From Zoogloeaceae bacterium G21618-S1 (lineage in GTDB: Bacteria; Pseudomonadota; Gammaproteobacteria; Burkholderiales; Rhodocyclaceae), in NCBI GenBank assembly GCA_027214125.1, contig JAPWHF010000005.1, forward strand, positions 1 to 35,136: 35,136 nucleotides of DNA, read 5' to 3'. A program made the translations under genes and the position numbers. The notes below the pieces were generated by a model. That model was given only the letters and a program-made list of their open reading frames with translations. It was not told the DNA's origin and ran no database searches. Positions 1 through 6,859 of the stretch are shown here, piece by piece (within the stretch, counting starts at the first letter, position 1; every line of letters starts with the position of its first letter).

Positions 1-82
1 TTGTCGGCTAACATCCCGCTCCAGAGGGACGCTTCGCCGGCAAGCCGGCTTCGCGCCCCTGAGCTAGCACGTTAGGCGACAA
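1..82 (+). mobile_element. Integron attC recombination site (cassette 3' end)
   Basis: The outer arms TTGTCGGCTAAC (1-12) and GTTAGGCGACAA (71-82) are inverted repeats with one mismatch. They contain an R''-like GGCTAAC (6-12) and a perfect R' core GTTAGGC (71-77, consensus GTTRRRY). Inside, GCTCCAGAGGGACGC pairs imperfectly with the complement of GCGCCCCTGAGC, leaving extra unpaired bases on one arm, as expected for attC extrahelical bases. GCCGGC/GCCGGC forms the terminal stem. Size (about 80 bp), polarity and architecture fit attC sites of proteobacterial integrons. The gene of the cassette this site belonged to would lie to the left of the window. R'' deviates from RYYYAAC at one position. 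No integrase is visible. Confidence 0.8.
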
Positions 83-84
83 AC

Positions 85-177
85 ATGCCCGCGCTCGACA
101 TTACGGTTGACGGAGTTAAGGTTGTTACTGGACGCAAGGTGCCGGGGTCAGGTCTTGAAATACCACATCGCCATTAG
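85..177 (+). pseudogene. Short ORF at the start of a cassette, probably truncated
   Basis: An ATG lies 8 bases after the attC R' core, where integron cassette genes usually start. It opens a 30-codon frame (begins MPALDITVDG, ends PHRH) that stops at TAG 175-177. From about 132 the sequence contains GGGGTCAGGTCTTGAAATA. I recall similar motifs flanking REP-associated tyrosine transposase genes in proteobacteria. The frame therefore looks like the 5' end of a cassette gene joined to unrelated DNA. No family is recognised. It could equally be a non-coding leader for the acetyltransferase that follows. Confidence 0.3.
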
Positions 178-195
178 TCAACCAACGAGAAGCCA

Positions 196-711
196 GTGAC
201 CATCACCAAAGTGCAATCCCCCGACCAGATCGCCGCGGTAGCCAATCTGGCCCGCGAGATATGGACGGAGCACTACGCGCCGATCATCGGGCTGGCGCAG
301 GTGGATTACATGTTGGCGACGTTCCAGAGTGAGCAGGCCATCGCGGGTCAGATTGCCGGCGGGTATGCGTACTACCTGGTGACGCATGATGGGCGGGAAG
401 TGAGCTATTTGGCCCTTTTAGCAAACACGGATGAAACCACGCTGATGATCAGCAAGATTTACGTGACCCAGGCCGGGCGCGGCGGTGGGTTTGGGCGGAA
501 GCTGCTGGACTTTGCGGAGGATGTCTGCCGGGCACGGCAGATTCCGACGCTGTGGCTGACGGTCAACAAGGACAACGCGGGCTCGATCGCGTGGTACACC
601 CGCATGGGATTCAAGAACGCTGGGGCGATCGTTCAAGATATCGGTGCGGGATTTGTGATGGGCGATTACCGGATGGAAAAGATGATCGGCTCGCACGCGC
701 CGGGGGTCTGA
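196..711 (+). CDS. GNAT family N-acetyltransferase
   Basis: A 171-residue single-domain protein that should transfer an acetyl group from acetyl-CoA to an amine; the acceptor is unknown. The acetyl-CoA binding motif A is clear: ISKIYV, then QAGRGGGFGRKLL near residues 93-110 (R/Q-x-x-G-x-G/A pattern). The usual motif B region follows, with NKDNAGSIAWYTRMGFK near 125-141. The start is GTG at 196, preceded by GAGAAG as a plausible ribosome site. It follows an attC site by about 115 bases, and acetyltransferases are common integron cargo, so it may be a captured gene. No second attC is visible after it, so it is either the last, decayed cassette or ordinary chromosomal DNA. No partner gene lies close downstream. 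Confidence 0.88.
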   Translation: MTITKVQSPDQIAAVANLAREIWTEHYAPIIGLAQVDYMLATFQSEQAIAGQIAGGYAYYLVTHDGREVSYLALLANTDETTLMISKIYVTQAGRGGGFGRKLLDFAEDVCRARQIPTLWLTVNKDNAGSIAWYTRMGFKNAGAIVQDIGAGFVMGDYRMEKMIGSHAPGV

Positions 712-1039
712 GCAAAAAGCAGGGGCAAACCACGGTTTTTGGGCACGTGCGCCAAGGCCGACGCACCTTCGATCAAAACGGGGGCCGCCGCTGTTTTTCA
801 CATTGCGTTCGGCACTGAATAGCGTTTTGCCCCACCCGTACAGGCGGTGCGTACTCACACCAAGGCGGGCGGCACCTCGGCCACTGTCCGGCCGCTTCAA
901 TCCTGAAACTTTTCTGCGGTGCGTCGCGGCGACTTCTTCGTTTCGATGGATGCCTCCGTTGCGGCTCATTCGCAAGGCGGCGGAGAGTTCAGAAAGCCGA
1001 GGGGTGGTTCACGGCGTCGGGATGCGCCGGCCTTGACGG
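712..1039. other. Intergenic stretch between convergent genes
   Basis: The 328 bases lie between the ends of the acetyltransferase (+) and glutaminase (-). I see no convincing ORF, no strong hairpin followed by a T-run and no attC. Short frames here lack recognisable motifs. It may be the decayed right-hand boundary of the accessory segment. Confidence 0.5.
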
Positions 1040-1987
1040 TTAGAAAATCGACTTTTGCGTTAGCGAAGTGAGTGCTTCGAGCGCCAGCGAACCGGCCAGC
1101 GAGTTGCCTGACACCTCCAGCGCCGGCGACCATACGCAGATGCCGCACTCGCCCGGGATCAGCGCCACGATGCCGCCGCCCACCCCGCTCTTGGCCGGCA
1201 GGCCGACGCGGAAGGCGAAGTCGCCCGCAGCATCGTAGGTGCCGCAGGTGAGCATCAGGGCGTTCAGGCGTTTGGTCGGGCTGACATCGAGAACCCGCTC
1301 GCCGGTGGCGGCAATGCGGCCGTGGTTGGCCAGCATGGTCATGGCGCGCGCCAGATCGACACAGCTCATTTCGATCGCGCACTGCCCGCAATAGGCGTCG
1401 AGCACCGCAGGCACCGGGCTGTGCAGATTGCCGAAGCTCTTCATCAAGTGCGCCATGGCCGCGTTGCGGTCCGAGCAGCCCAGCTCCGACAGCGCCATGT
1501 GCCGGTCGAGACTGAGCCCCGGGTTAGCCGACAGCTTGCGCAGAAATTCGAGCACTGCGTTGGCCGGCACGGCGAAGCGCTGACACAGGATGTCGGTGAT
1601 CACCAGCGCGCCGGCATTAATGAAGGGGTTGCGCGGCTTGCCATGCTCGTACTCGAGCTGCACCAGCGAGTTGAAGGCCGAACCCGAGGGTTCGCGGCCG
1701 ACGCGCGTCCACAGCGCATCACCTTCCGTGGTGAGTGCCAGGATGAGCGCAAAGAGCTTGGAGATACTCTGGATCGAAAAGGGCTGGCGTGCCGCGCCGA
1801 TTTCGAACACCTGCCCGTCGAGCCCGACGATGGCCATGCCGAACTGGTCCGGGCGCACCCGCGCCAGTTCGGGAATGTAGTCGGCCACCCGACCCCGGCC
1901 GAGAATGGGCGAAACCTGCGCCAGAATTGCGTCGAGCGCGGCGGCGTAATCCGCCGGCCCGGCCGCCTCGGGGGGTGCCAGTGTCAT
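1040..1987 (-). CDS. glsA: Glutaminase (serine-dependent, GlsA family)
   Basis: Hydrolyses L-glutamine to L-glutamate and ammonia in the cytoplasm. The 315-residue length is normal for bacterial GlsA. The beta-lactamase-like fold signature is present: SISK at 74-77 supplies the catalytic S-x-x-K pair. Also visible are EPSGSAFNS, PRNPFINAGA, the YCGQCAIE segment (catalytic Tyr region) and a late SGVGGGI. The ATG at 1987 overlaps the stop of a small upstream ORF (ATGA), suggesting translational coupling. The protein runs opposite to the neighbouring acetyltransferase. In this window it complements GOGAT and GlmS in glutamine/glutamate turnover. Family assignment is firm; physiological role (acid resistance or nitrogen scavenging) cannot be read from the sequence. 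Confidence 0.95.
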   Translation of the reverse strand: MTLAPPEAAGPADYAAALDAILAQVSPILGRGRVADYIPELARVRPDQFGMAIVGLDGQVFEIGAARQPFSIQSISKLFALILALTTEGDALWTRVGREPSGSAFNSLVQLEYEHGKPRNPFINAGALVITDILCQRFAVPANAVLEFLRKLSANPGLSLDRHMALSELGCSDRNAAMAHLMKSFGNLHSPVPAVLDAYCGQCAIEMSCVDLARAMTMLANHGRIAATGERVLDVSPTKRLNALMLTCGTYDAAGDFAFRVGLPAKSGVGGGIVALIPGECGICVWSPALEVSGNSLAGSLALEALTSLTQKSIF

Positions 1988-2214
1988 CGCTCAGTGGACC
2001 TGAAGGTGGCGCCGCCATGGCGCGGGTGATGCCGCCGGCGCAAGCCGAACCAAACAGCCCTCTGCGTCAAGGGCATCAGCGGGCTGGTTTCGATCTTGCA
2101 GATACGCTGCATCGTGTGCCCCTGCGGCATCTCGTGCAGGCCGGTGTGGCACAGCAGAAAGCGGAGAAAACCATCGGCGCCGAGCTGCAGCAGCGCCAGG
2201 AAGATTCGGCGCAT
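1984..2214 (-). CDS. Small hypothetical ORF overlapping glsA start
   Basis: A 76-codon frame from ATG 2214 to TGA 1986-1984. Its stop overlaps the glsA start by four bases. The codons in the first two-thirds end almost entirely in G or C, as in the real genes of the window. The protein starts MRRIFLALLQLGADGFLRF and ends in an Arg/His-rich tail. I recognise no family. The Shine-Dalgarno sequence is weak (GGACAAG). It may be a real small leader protein coupled to glsA, or the 3' end of a frameshifted gene whose 5' part is in another frame upstream (see 2215-2861). Confidence 0.35.
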   Translation of the reverse strand: MRRIFLALLQLGADGFLRFLLCHTGLHEMPQGHTMQRICKIETSPLMPLTQRAVWFGLRRRHHPRHGGATFRSTER

Positions 2215-2861
2215 GCAGCTTGTCCGCGAAAGTCAGGCGCGAGAGGTGATTCAAGCCGGCGGTCAGCACCGTCCGTTCGAGCGTGTCCAGAACCAAGGCG
2301 TGTCCGATCAGTTGTAGCCCAGCTCCACCACCCGATCGAGCTCGGTCGGCTGGGAGCGCAGCGGCACGACGACGCGGCGAGACGCCGGCTGCGGCGTGCG
2401 CGTTGCGGCCTGGGGCATATTAGCCGGGCGGAAGGCATTCGAAGGAATGGACTGCTTAGCCTGCATTGTCTCTGTCTCCGGGGGGCATCGATCGGGGAGT
2501 GGCTACCCCCATTCAATATCGGCAAGCGTGCGAACAAACAGAATCACGCCTATCAACAACGACTTGCCTCCTTATGCGGGCGCCATTCTCTCGACTGGGC
2601 GCGGCTTTATCAAACGAAAAACACTACGGAGATTGTGAGTTTCAGGAATGATCCATGCGCCAACGAGTTCACAGCACCAAGCCTTTGTCGGCCTTCGAGG
2701 CCTCGGCCCGGCCACTGTCGCTGACGCCGAGCGCCGACGACACGCTGGTGGCGGAGCCAGGACTCTCTCTTGGCGCGCGGCTGTCCAGCCGCAGTCGGGC
2801 GCATCCCAGGCGCCGAGCGCAGGCCTTGAATTCGACAATTTGCGCAAGCCACTACCGCAAT
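2215..2861. other. Fragmentary ORFs, possible decayed gene
   Basis: No full gene is supported. On the minus strand a 36-codon ORF (2308-2418, begins MPQAATRTPQPASRR, ends VELGYN) has strongly GC-rich third positions. It is followed in another frame by a coding-like segment around 2215-2300 (includes LDTLERTVLTAGLNHL). Together with the ORF at 1984-2214 this could be a single gene broken by frameshifts, but no family is recognisable. The part from about 2460 to 2860 is less GC-biased and shows nothing I can name; it separates the glsA region from the 3' end of the antiporter gene. Confidence 0.35.
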
Positions 2862-4121
2862 CTAGCCAGCGCCCTCAGCCCGATACTTTGCCAACCGATC
2901 CCCGCGATAGGCCTGCTTGAACAGGATCGGCGTCAGGAAGGTGGTGAGGATGCCCATCAGCACCAGCGTGGAGAACATGGTGGGGCCGATAAAGCCCTTC
3001 TGGTAGGCGATACCGGCAACAACAAGCTCCATGACACCGCGGCCGTTGAGGACGCAGCCGAGTCCGATGGCTTCGCGATTGGCCATGCCGACGATGCGCC
3101 CGCCCAACCAGCCGGCGAACAGTTTGGTGAGGATGGACACGACGATGACAACGGCGGGAAAGCCGAGTTCGCTGAGGGCCTCGGGGTGAAACTCCAGGCC
3201 CAGGTAGGCGAAGAAGATCGGCGCCAGAAAGCCATTTGTGATGGCGCCGAGTGTGCCGCGAAGGTCTTCGTAGCGCGAGGCAAGGAAGTGGCGTTTGTCG
3301 AGAAACAAGGCGCCAAAGAAGGCGCCGATCACAAAGTGGAAGCCGAGCGCTTCACTGATGGTGCCGAAGACCAGCACGAAGACGATCACGATGCCGAAAA
3401 GCGCTTCGGGGCCAAAGACACGGATGAGGGTTTCGGGCACGGCGTGGATGCTGATGTCGCGTTTGTCGAGCCAGGTGAGCAGCCCGTTCATGGACAGCAC
3501 CACGAGGGCGAGCGCGCTGAGTTTCAGCGTTGCCAGGCCGACAGCCCCGGCGGCATCCGGGAAGTTCAGGTTCTGCGGCATATTGAGCACGATGCCGAGG
3601 ATGAACAGCGCCGCCACGTCGTTGACGACGGCGGTGGCGAGCGCGTATTTGGCCACTTTGGTATGCAGGATGCCCAGGCCTTCGAGCAGTTTGACAGCCA
3701 CGGGCAAGGCGGTGATGGAGATGCACAGCCCGAGGAAGATCATGCGCATCACGTCCTGATGATAGGCGGCGGCGACGGCCGCCCCGCTTATGAACGGGAT
3801 CAGAAAGCTGAGCACAGCCAGCAACAGCCCCCGCCCGCGCATGGCGTCAAGGATGTCGGCGAAGCGGATCTCGAGCCCGGCGTTGAGGATGATCAGGAAG
3901 ATCGCCAGCTCGGTTATGCCCGACAGCGCGGCGTTGGGGGCGATGAGATTGAGCAGCGCGGGGCCGAGCACAATGCCGGCCAAAATCTCACCAATCATCT
4001 CGGGTTGCTTGTATCGCGCAAACAAACGCCCCAGGAGCCGGGCCGCGACGATGAGCACGAGAAGGCTGGAGAGCAGCGACACGATGTGAGCCTGCAGACT
4101 CGGGGGCGATGAGAATATCAT
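2862..4121 (-). CDS. Cation:proton antiporter (CPA2/Kef-type membrane domain)
   Basis: A 419-residue integral membrane protein made of about a dozen hydrophobic segments, expected to exchange Na+ or K+ for H+ across the inner membrane. Family cues include the early PEMIGEILAGIVLGP segment, GLEIRF after an ILNAG stretch, VNDVAALFIL (the paired-Asp ion site region of CPA families), GAFFGALFLDKRHF and GVMELVVAGIAYQKG. There is no C-terminal TrkA-N/RCK domain, so it is shorter than KefB/KefC and closer to the NapA/GerN-like branch. The start chosen is ATG 4121 (MIFSSPPS), because the 103 in-frame residues upstream are Arg/Pro-rich and unlike the family. Shine-Dalgarno is weak. A degraded copy of the same family lies at 6543-6673. 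Confidence 0.9.
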   Translation of the reverse strand: MIFSSPPSLQAHIVSLLSSLLVLIVAARLLGRLFARYKQPEMIGEILAGIVLGPALLNLIAPNAALSGITELAIFLIILNAGLEIRFADILDAMRGRGLLLAVLSFLIPFISGAAVAAAYHQDVMRMIFLGLCISITALPVAVKLLEGLGILHTKVAKYALATAVVNDVAALFILGIVLNMPQNLNFPDAAGAVGLATLKLSALALVVLSMNGLLTWLDKRDISIHAVPETLIRVFGPEALFGIVIVFVLVFGTISEALGFHFVIGAFFGALFLDKRHFLASRYEDLRGTLGAITNGFLAPIFFAYLGLEFHPEALSELGFPAVVIVVSILTKLFAGWLGGRIVGMANREAIGLGCVLNGRGVMELVVAGIAYQKGFIGPTMFSTLVLMGILTTFLTPILFKQAYRGDRLAKYRAEGAG

Positions 4122-4516
4122 GCCGTTCAAGCGCCGGTGATGCACGTTTCCAGGGGGCGGCCGGCGGCGAAAAGTCACGTATGTATCAAAGAGCTCGGCT
4201 ACCACACCAAGGTGATCCGGCGCCTTTCGATCAACAGGTGCTCCCCGACGCGTTCGAATTCCCGTTAAGACGTCCGGGCGATCACGAACGGCATCTATCG
4301 GTGTCACAGCGCCGCTACCAGCGCATCGGCCTTTGATACGACAGCGCCGGTCAAGGTCGCGCGGCTTGGCCATTCGCGTGCCATCGCCATAGCTGCGTGA
4401 ATTGCCTCGAACGCAAACAGGCCCCGGCAATTGGATGACAGCCTGCCCGGCGGACCCAAAGCGGGCTAGAGTTCCCCTGTTGGCTGCGTTTCACACAAGA
4501 TCGGGAGGGAGAAGAC
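4122..4516. other. Divergent intergenic region
   Basis: This separates the antiporter (-) from the DUF2254 gene (+) and must hold both promoters. Short frames cross it on both strands, including the N-terminal extension of the antiporter frame, but none has a recognisable motif. A strong ribosome site, GGGAGGGAGA, lies just before 4517. I cannot place a convincing -35/-10 pair. Confidence 0.5.
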
Positions 4517-5797
4517 ATGTCGATTTTCATGTCGACTGATCGTTTCAGAATGCTTGTTGCGCGCTTTCGCGAGCGCTTGTGGGTCAAGCCACTGTTGATG
4601 TGCGTGGTGTCGATTGCGGCCGCGGTCGGGGCGAGCCTGGCCGATGGCACAGGACTGGCGCATGTAGTGCCGGCAACAGCATCGGTGGCACTCGAGACCT
4701 TGCTGTCGATCATGGCCTCCAGCATGCTGGTGATTGCGACGTTCTCCGTCGGCTCGATGGTGGCGGCCTACGGTGCCGCGAGTAACACCGCAACGCCCCG
4801 GTCGTTTGGTCTGGTGGTCGCCGACGATGTGTCGCAAAACGCGCTGTCGACCTTTGTCGGCGCGTTCATTTTCAGCATCGTGGCGCTGACCGGCGTCAAG
4901 AATGGCTATTTCCTAGCGGCAGGCCTGTTCGTGCTGTTTGTTTTGACGGCGGCAGTCTTCGGCCTGGTGATCGTGACCTTCGTGCGCTGGGTCGACAACA
5001 TCGCCCGACTCGGGCGGATGAACTCAACGATCGAGAAGGTCGAGCAGGCGACGGCGGATGCCCTGGTGCGACGGCGTAACAGGCCAACGCTCGGCGGGGT
5101 GCCGGTGCGCGCCCTGCCGCGCGGGGTGCCAGTGCATGCCACCGAAGTGGGCTATGTACAACAGATCGACGTCGCTCGGCTTCAGGCCTGGGCCGTGTCG
5201 GTTGATGCGCGAGTGGTGGTGGCCGCACTACCCGGCGCCTTTGCGTTTCCCGATCGCGTGCTGGCCTATGTGAGCGTGCCGGCAGGGGGCGATGCGACGC
5301 CCGAGCTTGATGAAGTGACGGCGAGTTTCGCGATCGGTCGCGAGCGGCGCTTTGAGGATGACCCCCGTTTCGGGCTGGTGGTGTTGTCGGAGATTGCCGG
5401 CCGGGCACTGTCTCCGGCGGTGAACGACCCCGGCACGGCGGTGTCTATCCTTGGCGCGCTGGTCCGGCTCTTTGCACAGTGGTGCCAGCCGGCGGCGGAC
5501 GATGACGCGCCGGCATGTGATCGTATCGAGGTGCCCGAATTGTCGGTGCACGACATGTTTGACGACGCTTTCACGGCGATTGCCCGAGATGGTGCGGGTT
5601 CGATCGAAGTGGCGCTTCGTTTGCAGAAGGCCTTGCAATCGCTGGCAACGCTTGGCGGTCCGGCAATGCGTACGGCGGCCGAAGATCATGCACGACGTGC
5701 CCTCGAACGCGCGACGTCCCGGATGGATCTGCCCTACGATCTGGCGCAGGTTCGCAAGGCGGCTGCGTTTGCCACGCCAGCGCTGCGTGACGATTGA
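4517..5797 (+). CDS. DUF2254 family membrane protein
   Basis: A 426-residue predicted inner-membrane protein of unknown function. Four hydrophobic segments occupy about residues 25-155 (for example LLMCVVSIAAAVGASLA and AGLFVLFVLTAAVFGLVI). A soluble domain follows with the family signature LSPAVNDPGTA near residue 300 and the preceding RFEDDPRFGLVVLSEIAGRA. Length and layout match DUF2254 proteins. Start ATG 4517 follows GGGAGGGAGA at good spacing. It may be co-transcribed with the GFA-type gene, which starts 116 bases further on, but nothing suggests shared function. No biochemical role is established for the family that I can cite. Confidence 0.88.
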   Translation: MSIFMSTDRFRMLVARFRERLWVKPLLMCVVSIAAAVGASLADGTGLAHVVPATASVALETLLSIMASSMLVIATFSVGSMVAAYGAASNTATPRSFGLVVADDVSQNALSTFVGAFIFSIVALTGVKNGYFLAAGLFVLFVLTAAVFGLVIVTFVRWVDNIARLGRMNSTIEKVEQATADALVRRRNRPTLGGVPVRALPRGVPVHATEVGYVQQIDVARLQAWAVSVDARVVVAALPGAFAFPDRVLAYVSVPAGGDATPELDEVTASFAIGRERRFEDDPRFGLVVLSEIAGRALSPAVNDPGTAVSILGALVRLFAQWCQPAADDDAPACDRIEVPELSVHDMFDDAFTAIARDGAGSIEVALRLQKALQSLATLGGPAMRTAAEDHARRALERATSRMDLPYDLAQVRKAAAFATPALRDD

Positions 5798-5913
5798 CTC
5801 GGCACCAGACGACAACCGAGACCAGGGAACCCACGCCGCCGGGCGAGCCGATGATCAAGCCTTGAAACCCGACAATTCACCCATCGCCTATCTCCAACAG
5901 GAGACCCCTCACC

Positions 5914-6345
5914 ATGCTGATCCAGGGCAGTTGCCACTGCGCCAACATCTCCTTCCAGCTCGACTGGTCGCCCTCGCCGTCCGACATTCCGGCGCGCGTG
6001 TGCGACTGTTCTTTTTGCGTAAAACACGGCGGCGTGTGGACGGCGCATCCGCAAGGCACGCTGACGGTCAGCGTCAAGAACGACGCGCGGGTGTCTCGCT
6101 ACACATTTGGCACGCGCACGGCGCGCTTTCATGTTTGTCAGCAATGCGGCGTGGTGCCGGTTGTGACGAGCAGAATTGAGGGGCGAGAGCTTGCGGTGGT
6201 CAATGTAAACACGTTCAACAATGTGCCAGCGGCGACGCTCCGGCTCGCCCCCGTATCGTTTGACGGCGAGGACACGTCGGACCGTCTGGCGCGGCGCGCG
6301 CGCAACTGGATCGGGGATGTCAGGTTTGTGACGGGCGACGTCTAA
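5914..6345 (+). CDS. GFA/CENP-V family zinc-binding protein
   Basis: A 143-residue protein of the glutathione-dependent formaldehyde-activating (GFA) superfamily. Zinc ligands are evident: C7-x-C9, the cluster C30-x-C32-x-x-C35, and a later CQQCG pair, matching the fold's two zinc sites. Founding members bind S-hydroxymethylglutathione, but most bacterial GFA proteins have no proven substrate, and formaldehyde detoxification should not be assumed here. No formaldehyde dehydrogenase gene is nearby. GGAG precedes ATG 5914. A short spacer separates it from the DUF2254 gene on the same strand. Confidence 0.87.
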   Translation: MLIQGSCHCANISFQLDWSPSPSDIPARVCDCSFCVKHGGVWTAHPQGTLTVSVKNDARVSRYTFGTRTARFHVCQQCGVVPVVTSRIEGRELAVVNVNTFNNVPAATLRLAPVSFDGEDTSDRLARRARNWIGDVRFVTGDV

Positions 6346-6431
6346 CGACGTGTTTTTGCTGGGCCGTCAGCAGCCGCGGTTTGGCTGACAAAGGAAGACC
6401 TCCATCGGCCGGACGATGTCTGCATGCGGAG

Positions 6432-6460
6432 TGTTGGGCTTCGCCACGCTTAACCCAACC
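6432..6460. repeat. REP-like hairpin (GTTGGG...CCCAAC)
   Basis: GTTGGG (6433-6438) and CCCAAC (6454-6459) form a stem around TTCGCCACGCT. The form 'GTTGGGCTTCGC...AACCCAACCT' resembles a short palindromic sequence I know to be widespread between genes in many proteobacteria. Whether other copies exist in this genome cannot be seen here; there is one in this window. Confidence 0.45.
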
Positions 6461-6542
6461 TGCGTCCGGGACGCAATGACGCGATGCCGTCACTGGCACC
6501 CACAGGCCGGGCTGATTCAAATGGCCTGCGCGCTACCGCCGA

Positions 6543-6673
6543 CTAAGCACCACGCTCGCCCCGGTGCTGGTGATGGAGCCGAGCGTGCCGCGCCGGTGTT
6601 CGTCGCGCGAAGCGAGGAAGTGCCGTTTGTCGAGAAACAGGGCGCCAAAGAAAACGCCGATGACGATATGACA
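6543..6673 (-). pseudogene. Relic of a second CPA2-type antiporter gene
   Basis: Read on the minus strand without a start codon, this segment encodes HIVIGV, FFGALFLDKRHFLASR, then RGTLGSIT, before diverging and stopping at TAG. The intact antiporter at 2862-4121 has HFVIGA, FFGALFLDKRHFLASR and RGTLGAIT in the same order, so homology is direct. DNA is also similar over roughly 100 bases (compare 3238-3340). Stops lie immediately upstream, no other part of the family is present, and the fragment is far too short to function. It is a remnant of a duplicated or formerly present antiporter gene. Confidence 0.8.
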
Positions 6674-6859
6674 GAAATGTTATATCGCCGGGCCGTTTTC
6701 TCCGGCGATGTCTCGCGCTGTGGGCGATGCTCAGGCTGCTGTCGTGCCGGGTCGACACAGCAACACATCCGCTTGCCACGCAATCACGAAAAGCGCCACG
6801 CAATCCATTAAACTACGGGGTTTCGCTCAATCCCTCTTTCGGAACGGGGGATTTACGTC

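Larger units (their letters stand above)
6346..6859. other. Intergenic region with repeat and gene relic
   Basis: The 514 bases lie between the GFA gene and the aspartate kinase. They contain a hairpin repeat (6432-6460) and a degenerate antiporter fragment on the minus strand (6543-6673). The rest, including about 6674-6859, must hold the aspartate kinase promoter. It shows a GGGGGA ribosome site at about 6846-6851 but no clear promoter hexamers. Confidence 0.6.

Noticed and set aside
3238-3340. Similarity to 6543-6673 as a mobile repeat
   Set aside because: The shared sequence is coding in the antiporter frame with protein-level conservation, so it is a gene relic and not a transposable repeat.
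2655-4112. 485-codon plus-strand ORF rich in Asp, Glu, His and Gln
   Set aside because: It is the antisense shadow of the antiporter gene; the composition is low-complexity and lacks any domain, while the minus-strand frame is a clear membrane protein.
4122-4430. N-terminal 103-residue extension of the antiporter frame
   Set aside because: Arg/Pro-rich and unlike any antiporter N-terminus; MIFSSPPS at 4121 begins the family-like hydrophobic sequence.
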